DNA from: Bacteroidales bacterium
GTDB taxonomy: Bacteria; Bacteroidota; Bacteroidia; Bacteroidales; F082
Reading direction: 5' to 3'
NCBI GenBank assembly: GCA_900771045.1
Contig: CAAGMM010000119.1
Span: forward strand, 1 to 11,134
Length of the DNA: 11,134 nt
Under the pieces are notes generated by a model that saw nothing but the letters and a program-made list of their open reading frames with translations, did no database searches and had not been told where the DNA came from. Position numbers and translations under genes: made by a program. Below, in pieces: positions 6,578 through 11,134 of the stretch. Position 1 is the stretch's first letter; every line of letters begins with the position of its first letter.

Positions 6578-8959
6578 ATGAAAAAAATTATTTCCATTAT
6601 TAGTATCTTTATATTGATAATCAACGGAATAAACGCCAATCCCATTGATCAAAACAAGGCACAGTGCATAGGAGAGAAGTTTCTGAAGACGACTTCGCTC
6701 GGTAAAAAATGCGACATCAGAACGATTTTGGCATATTCAGTGACGACGAAAGGCGAAATAGATTACTATATTTTCAACACTGAAGATAAAAAAGGCTTCG
6801 TCGTTGTCGCCGGCGACGACCGCGTGAAACCAATTTTAGCTTATTCTACTGAAGGTTACTTTTCGCCGACGGACATCGCCGACGGCTTCCAATTCACACT
6901 AAACAGCTATCAGAAGGAAATACAGTACGTGAGGGAAAACGACATTGCCGCCACTCCCGACATCGTATCGGAATGGGATTTGGTGGAGAAGACCGGCTGC
7001 ATCAGTGGGAAACGTAACGCCAAAACCGTTGATATTCTGTTGAAAACCACTTGGAATCAGAATTATCCATACAATAGTCAATGCCCCGAAGACGAAGGCG
7101 GTTCCAATGGTCATGTTTATGCCGGCTGCGTGGCTACGGCTATGGGACAAGTCATCAATTACTACAACTATCCGACGCGCGGCACGGGTTCGCACAGCTA
7201 TACTCCAGGCGGCTGGGGCTATCCTTCATATCCGACTCAGACCGCCGACTTCGGTCAGACTGACTACCATTTTGAACTAATGCCCTTCGCACTTGACTCG
7301 CTTAGCACCGACGACGAGGTTTTCTACATCGCACAACTGCTTCATCATCTCGGCATCTCCGTCGATATGATGTACGGCCCCAACGGCAGTGGTGCCTATT
7401 CCGCCGACGTTCCATACGCACTGCATGACTATTTCGGCTTTTCCGAAAGCAACCTTATAGAAAAAGACGGCTGGTGGTACGACGGCTACACCAATGAAGA
7501 ATGGGCTGCGGCCCTTAAAGGCGAACTCGACCAAAACAAACCTGTTTTTTACGGTGGGCAGGATGACAGCGGTTCCGGAGGGCACGCCTTCGTCTGCGAC
7601 GGCTACGATGAAAACGACTACTTTCATTTCAACTGGGGCTGGAGCGGAAAAGATGACGCTTTCTGCGCCATCGGTGCTCTGAATACCACGAAATATGCTT
7701 TCAACACCTACAACGACGCACTCATCGACCTCTGTCCCGAATCGTTAACCTATTACAAACGCCCAAATAAGGTAACGAACCTCACAATGACTGAAAATGA
7801 AGAGTATAACGGTGTCACTTTGACGTGGAACAATCCTTCGACCGACATTTCCGGCAGCACGTTAAGCTCCATCGACAGCGTTATCGTGCGCCGTAACTTC
7901 AAAATTATAGCGACTTTCGCCAATGCCGAACCCGGCGCTGAGATGAGTTTCATCGACAGTGTGCCTGAAAGCCGCATCTATGAATATTCAGTCTTCGTGA
8001 AAAACGGTTTCGGCGCAAGCATTCCCGTCTATGAAAAAATACTCGTCGGTGATAAATGCAGTATGCTTTTCCAACTTAACGATGCTGGCGGCGACGGCTG
8101 GAAAGGCGCGAGTATAGCCGTCATTGATGAAAATAACAATATCATAGCCACCGTAACGATGGAAGACGGTGCGTCACAGTCGAAAATCGTTCCGTTATTG
8201 CGCGGTAATCTCCGTTTTTTGTGGAGACACGGCTGGTATCACACATCCGAAGAATACGACACCGATTTTGAATGTTCGTTCACCATTATGGACAACGCCG
8301 GTGGCATTGTATTTACTTCTCCTGACGAACTCACTGATAATGAACTCTTTTCATATAATAATGATTGTGAAAGCACCATTGACTGCTATGCGCCGGCTGA
8401 TTTGACGGGGGTTTTTTATAACGATGCTGGCATATACGGCACGCGGCTGATGTGGACCGCCGTCAACTCGGCTCATCACTATAACGTCTATCGCAGCGAG
8501 GACAACGTAGAAGAACATTACGAGAAAATAGGCGAAGTCGGCGGTGGTACTTGCAACCCTGTTACATATTTAGACGACCTGTCGGAACAACAGGAGATAA
8601 GTTATTATTATCGTGTCACGGCCTTCTACAGCGACGGCGACGAGACCTGCGAATCGAAGCCGGCGTTGGCTCTCGACAATCCTGAAAACAATTACGTCTA
8701 TATCACGACGATGTCCGTTGATGAGAACAGCATTACGGCGCAAATTTATCCCAATCCGACGAACGGAATGCTCAACATCAGTGCCGTAGGTCTTCAGAAT
8801 ATCACAATCACCAACTTGATGGGACAGACGATTTATAGTCAAAACGTTGATAATAATTTCGTTGTGGTTGATATGAGCCTGATTGGAAACGGAATATACG
8901 TAATTAGCATTGGAACCGCAAACGGCACATCATTGAAAAAGGTAAGTGTGGTGAGGTAA
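6578..8959 (+). CDS. Secreted C10-family (streptopain-like) cysteine protease with T9SS sorting domain
   Basis: Protein of 793 residues from the ATG at 6578 (an upstream in-frame TTG at 6569 adds only MKK). A signal peptide (1-20, ending INA) is followed by an inhibitory Spi-type propeptide (about 21-120, containing GFVVVAGDDRVKPILAYS). The C10 peptidase domain spans about 155-380, with catalytic Cys184 in AGCVATAMGQ and His336 in GGHAFVCDGY; the conserved FNWGWSG follows at 351-357. Next come a fibronectin III-like domain (about 395-485), a beta-sandwich domain starting near LNDAGGDGWKGA (about 495-597) and a second fibronectin III-like domain (about 602-700). The last 70 or so residues begin IYPNPTNGMLNIS and end LKKVSVVR, a type A sorting signal for the type IX secretion system. 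The protease should therefore be exported across the outer membrane and released or anchored at the surface. All catalytic residues are present, so it should be active after propeptide removal. Confidence 0.93.
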   Translation: MKKIISIISIFILIINGINANPIDQNKAQCIGEKFLKTTSLGKKCDIRTILAYSVTTKGEIDYYIFNTEDKKGFVVVAGDDRVKPILAYSTEGYFSPTDIADGFQFTLNSYQKEIQYVRENDIAATPDIVSEWDLVEKTGCISGKRNAKTVDILLKTTWNQNYPYNSQCPEDEGGSNGHVYAGCVATAMGQVINYYNYPTRGTGSHSYTPGGWGYPSYPTQTADFGQTDYHFELMPFALDSLSTDDEVFYIAQLLHHLGISVDMMYGPNGSGAYSADVPYALHDYFGFSESNLIEKDGWWYDGYTNEEWAAALKGELDQNKPVFYGGQDDSGSGGHAFVCDGYDENDYFHFNWGWSGKDDAFCAIGALNTTKYAFNTYNDALIDLCPESLTYYKRPNKVTNLTMTENEEYNGVTLTWNNPSTDISGSTLSSIDSVIVRRNFKIIATFANAEPGAEMSFIDSVPESRIYEYSVFVKNGFGASIPVYEKILVGDKCSMLFQLNDAGGDGWKGASIAVIDENNNIIATVTMEDGASQSKIVPLLRGNLRFLWRHGWYHTSEEYDTDFECSFTIMDNAGGIVFTSPDELTDNELFSYNNDCESTIDCYAPADLTGVFYNDAGIYGTRLMWTAVNSAHHYNVYRSEDNVEEHYEKIGEVGGGTCNPVTYLDDLSEQQEISYYYRVTAFYSDGDETCESKPALALDNPENNYVYITTMSVDENSITAQIYPNPTNGMLNISAVGLQNITITNLMGQTIYSQNVDNNFVVVDMSLIGNGIYVISIGTANGTSLKKVSVVR

Positions 8960-8971
8960 AAAAGTGATTAA

Positions 8972-9020
8972 GGTGGGTTCTATAAATTCATTTCGTGGAA
9001 TTTATAGAACCTACTTTTTT
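8972..9020 (+). terminator. Hairpin terminator after the protease, related to the MITE-like ends
   Basis: Arms 8972-8989 and 8998-9015 form an 18-bp stem (two G-T wobbles) around an 8-nt loop, followed by TTTTT (9016-9020). It begins 12 nt after the protease stop. The core TTCTATAAATT and the stretch TCGTGGAATTTATAGAA also occur in the 196-bp element at 4973-5168, so this terminator appears to derive from the same repeat family. There is no flanking duplication here. Confidence 0.8.
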
Positions 9021-9032
9021 ATGCATCCGAAG

Positions 9033-9062
9033 TTGTGTGTTAATTTTTTTTAAGTATTTTTG
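9033..9062 (+). promoter_or_regulatory. Promoter of the restriction-modification operon
   Basis: TTG (9033-9035) and TATTTTTG (9055-9062) are separated by 19 nt, a good fit to the Bacteroidota -33/-7 pair. RNA would start near 9069, giving a leader of about 50 nt to the ATG at 9118. The promoter lies directly after the hairpin terminator, so this operon is insulated from the protease gene. Confidence 0.65.
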
Positions 9063-9117
9063 CCTTTCGATAGCATTTGATGAAAATCTATTAAGAAAAC
9101 TTTCAAAAAGGCAAAAA

Positions 9118-11022
9118 ATGACTGACTACGAGAAGAAAACCGATTTCATTGTGGCGCAATTGCTCACAAACGCCGGTCTCGATTTTACGATGAATGGCAG
9201 CCAGATTGAGGAAATCAACGAAGCCCTCAAGACCTCTTCGAAACGCGGAACGGGCAAAACCGGATTCCCGGAATTTGTCGCCCAATCGGGCGAGTTTATC
9301 ATCGTTATCGAGGACAAGGCCGACCAGACGAAACAGGCAAAATACATGAACGAAAAGGAGGACACGCTTCTGATGGACACATCGAGTGTGACCAACTATG
9401 CTGAAAACGGAGCCTTGCATTATGCCTTGAATATCATCGAAAAGACGAATTTCAAAAAGGTCTTTGCCTTTGGCTGTTCGGGGACGCAGGATGAAAGAAT
9501 CATCATCCGTCCTATTTTCGTGAGCGAGAACGGCTATCAGATTCTCAAAAAAGTAAAGAGTTTTGAGAGTTTTACGGCTGAAAAAATCACCAATTATTAT
9601 CGCACCGAGGTCTTGGGCAGTAAGACTGTGGAACAGGCGGAATTGGAAGTGATTCTGAAACGTGCCGGACAACTGCATGAGGATTTACGCAACTACGGGC
9701 AATTGGGCGATTCGGAAAAGCCTTTGGTGGTATCAGCCATCTTGCTTGCTTTGCAGGAACAGAATTTCGACACGGAACAACTGATGGCTTCGCAGGAAAC
9801 TGGAGAGACTGATGGCGACAAGATTTTTGATGCGCTCTCAAAACACATGGACAGCGTTCATGTTCAGCCGCAAGTGAAAAAGGAAAAGGTTCTCGACCAG
9901 TTCCGACTGATAAAAAACCGTCCGCATTTGTCGGAACTCAGCCCCAAATTAGGCAAGTCGCCATTGCGCTATTTTGCTGAATATCTTTATTCTAATATCC
10001 TCACAGCCATTTGCAACAATTCGCCCGAAGATGTCTTGGGGCGTTTCTATGGCGAGTTTATCCGTTACAGTGGCGGCGACGGACAGACATTGGGTGTTGT
10101 GCTGACACCGAAACACATTACGGAGCTTTTTGTCGATTTGGCCGATTTGAAACCGACCGACAAGGTGTTTGACCCATGTTGCGGCACGGGCGGCTTCCTG
10201 ATTTCGGCCATGCACCGGATGCTGAAAAATGCGAACCGCGACGAACAGCGTACCATAAAAAAAGAGCGTTTGCATGGTATTGAGTTGCGTGACGATATGT
10301 TTTCGATTGCCACAACCAACATGATTTTGCGCGGCGATGGAAAAAGTAACCTGATTTGCGCCGATTTCCTGAAACAGCCAGCCGAGGAATTGCGAAAGAA
10401 AAACTTTACCGTCGGTTTTATGAATCCGCCTTATTCGCAAGGCAAAAACAAGACGACAGCCGAACTTACTGAATTGAAATTCATTTGCCATTTGCTTGAT
10501 TCATTGGCTGATGGTGCGCGTTGCGTGGTGATTGTGCCCCAAAGCACTATGGTAGGCAAAACCAAGGAAGACAAAATCGACAAACGCTATATTCTTGAAA
10601 ACCATACCTTGGAAGGCGTGATTACCTTGAATCCTCAGACTTTCTACGGCGTTGGTACTAATCCCGTGATTGCCGTTTTCACCGCACACCGTCCACACCC
10701 GAAAAACAAGTACAGCAAATTCATTAACTTTAAGGATGACGGTTTTGTGGTGTTTCCGCATTTGGGGCTGCTGCCGACCGAGCAAGCCAAGGAACGCAAG
10801 AAACTTTTATTGGAATGTTGGCTGATGGGCAGGCATACGACCAACGACTTTATGGTGACTTCCACCGTTGAAGCCGATGATGAATGGCTGCATTCGTTCT
10901 ATTATTTCAACGAGGACATTCCGACCGAAGCCGATTTTGAAAAGACAATGGCCGACTACCTCACTTTTGAGTTTAACATGATTACCCACGGACGCGGATA
11001 TTTGTTTGGTTTGGAGGACTGA
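9118..11022 (+). CDS. Fused nuclease and N6-adenine DNA methyltransferase, BcgI A-like
   Basis: Restriction-modification protein of 634 residues. The N-terminal part (about 1-150) has PEF at 51-53 and IVIEDKAD at 62-69, which fits a PD-(D/E)xK nuclease site (Glu52 with Glu65-Asp66-Lys67). The methyltransferase part resembles HsdM. AEYLYSNI and GRFYGEFIRYSGGDGQTLGVVLTP (308-331) lead into the AdoMet motif DPCCGTGGF (352-360), and the catalytic motif is NPPY (436-439). It should methylate adenine N6 in its target and cut unmethylated DNA. Length and order match BcgI A (about 637 residues), the type IIB enzyme that cuts on both sides of its site with a separate specificity subunit. An in-frame GTG at 8995 would add 41 residues but lies inside the terminator stem and before the promoter, so the ATG at 9118 is preferred. 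A specificity-like gene begins two bases after its stop. Confidence 0.88.
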   Translation: MTDYEKKTDFIVAQLLTNAGLDFTMNGSQIEEINEALKTSSKRGTGKTGFPEFVAQSGEFIIVIEDKADQTKQAKYMNEKEDTLLMDTSSVTNYAENGALHYALNIIEKTNFKKVFAFGCSGTQDERIIIRPIFVSENGYQILKKVKSFESFTAEKITNYYRTEVLGSKTVEQAELEVILKRAGQLHEDLRNYGQLGDSEKPLVVSAILLALQEQNFDTEQLMASQETGETDGDKIFDALSKHMDSVHVQPQVKKEKVLDQFRLIKNRPHLSELSPKLGKSPLRYFAEYLYSNILTAICNNSPEDVLGRFYGEFIRYSGGDGQTLGVVLTPKHITELFVDLADLKPTDKVFDPCCGTGGFLISAMHRMLKNANRDEQRTIKKERLHGIELRDDMFSIATTNMILRGDGKSNLICADFLKQPAEELRKKNFTVGFMNPPYSQGKNKTTAELTELKFICHLLDSLADGARCVVIVPQSTMVGKTKEDKIDKRYILENHTLEGVITLNPQTFYGVGTNPVIAVFTAHRPHPKNKYSKFINFKDDGFVVFPHLGLLPTEQAKERKKLLLECWLMGRHTTNDFMVTSTVEADDEWLHSFYYFNEDIPTEADFEKTMADYLTFEFNMITHGRGYLFGLED

Positions 11023-11024
11023 TT

Positions 11025-11134
11025 ATGAAGAAGTTGGAAGAATGTAATTGGAAAGCGTTTTGTTTAGAACAACTTTTTCAAATTAAAATAGGTAAGAATA
11101 TCGACAAAATATGTGCAGATACGACAGGGAATGA
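11025..11134 (+). CDS. DNA specificity subunit of the BcgI-like system, 5' part only
   Basis: The first 36 codons are visible, and the gene runs off the window edge. Residues 9-28 (WKAFCLEQLFQIKIGKNIDK) match the start of a target-recognition domain in type I HsdS and BcgI B proteins, which often begin W-x-x-F-x-L-x-x-L-F-x-I-x-x-G-K. Such a subunit reads the DNA target and guides the nuclease-methyltransferase. The ATG lies two bases after the stop of the preceding gene, so the two are likely co-translated. Whether it carries one or two recognition domains cannot be seen here. Confidence 0.75.
   Translation, partial: MKKLEECNWKAFCLEQLFQIKIGKNIDKICADTTGN

Noticed and set aside
8995..9117. 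GTG start at 8995, giving a 675-residue version of the methyltransferase
   Set aside because: The codon lies inside the terminator hairpin and upstream of the predicted promoter, and the extra 41 residues do not resemble the family N-terminus. MTDYEKKTDF at 9118 fits the expected start and length.

Overview
The window most likely comes from a member of the Bacteroidota, probably Bacteroidales. Several genes are preceded by the Bacteroidota-type -7 box (TAnnTTTG), with A-rich leaders instead of Shine-Dalgarno sites. One gene encodes a C10 (streptopain-like) protease with a C-terminal type IX secretion sorting domain, and one lipoprotein has a lysine/aspartate-rich stretch right after its lipid-bearing cysteine. 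I cannot name a species. I see no tRNA, rRNA, CRISPR array or intact transposase.

Layout. Minus strand, 1-2107: a decayed zeta-toxin-like ATPase (107-349, with a lost upstream start near 406) and a secreted calcineurin-like phosphoesterase lipoprotein (514-2058). Plus strand, 2313-4114: an OxyR-type LysR regulator (2352-3278) in which the peroxide-sensing cysteine is a serine, an AT-rich tandem repeat of about 50 nt starting at that gene's stop codon (3272-3491), and a Blc-type lipocalin lipoprotein (3517-4050) with a clear terminator. A gene-free, very AT-rich stretch (4115-4495) with repeated TTATCAACA boxes follows.

Plus strand, 4496-8959: ribose-5-phosphate isomerase B (4536-4973), a LutB-like iron-sulfur LUD protein (5178-6542) and the C10 protease (6578-8959). 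Between rpiB and the LUD gene sits a 196-bp element with 16-bp terminal inverted repeats and a 6-bp direct duplication (CATATA). Removing the element and one duplicate gives rpiB a TAA stop two bases before the LUD start codon, so the two genes were probably tightly coupled before a MITE-like insertion. A short hairpin of the same sequence family (8973-9014) now forms the terminator behind the protease.

Plus strand, 9033-11134: a restriction-modification operon with its own promoter. The first protein fuses a PD-(D/E)xK-type nuclease region to an N6-adenine methyltransferase. The second, cut by the window edge, begins like a specificity subunit. Length and layout resemble the type IIB enzyme BcgI.

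The genes do not form one pathway. The window looks like housekeeping and envelope genes punctuated by a toxin remnant, small repeats and a defence operon. The best leads are the MITE-like element with its reconstructable empty site, the OxyR-like protein with Ser199, and the BcgI-like system.
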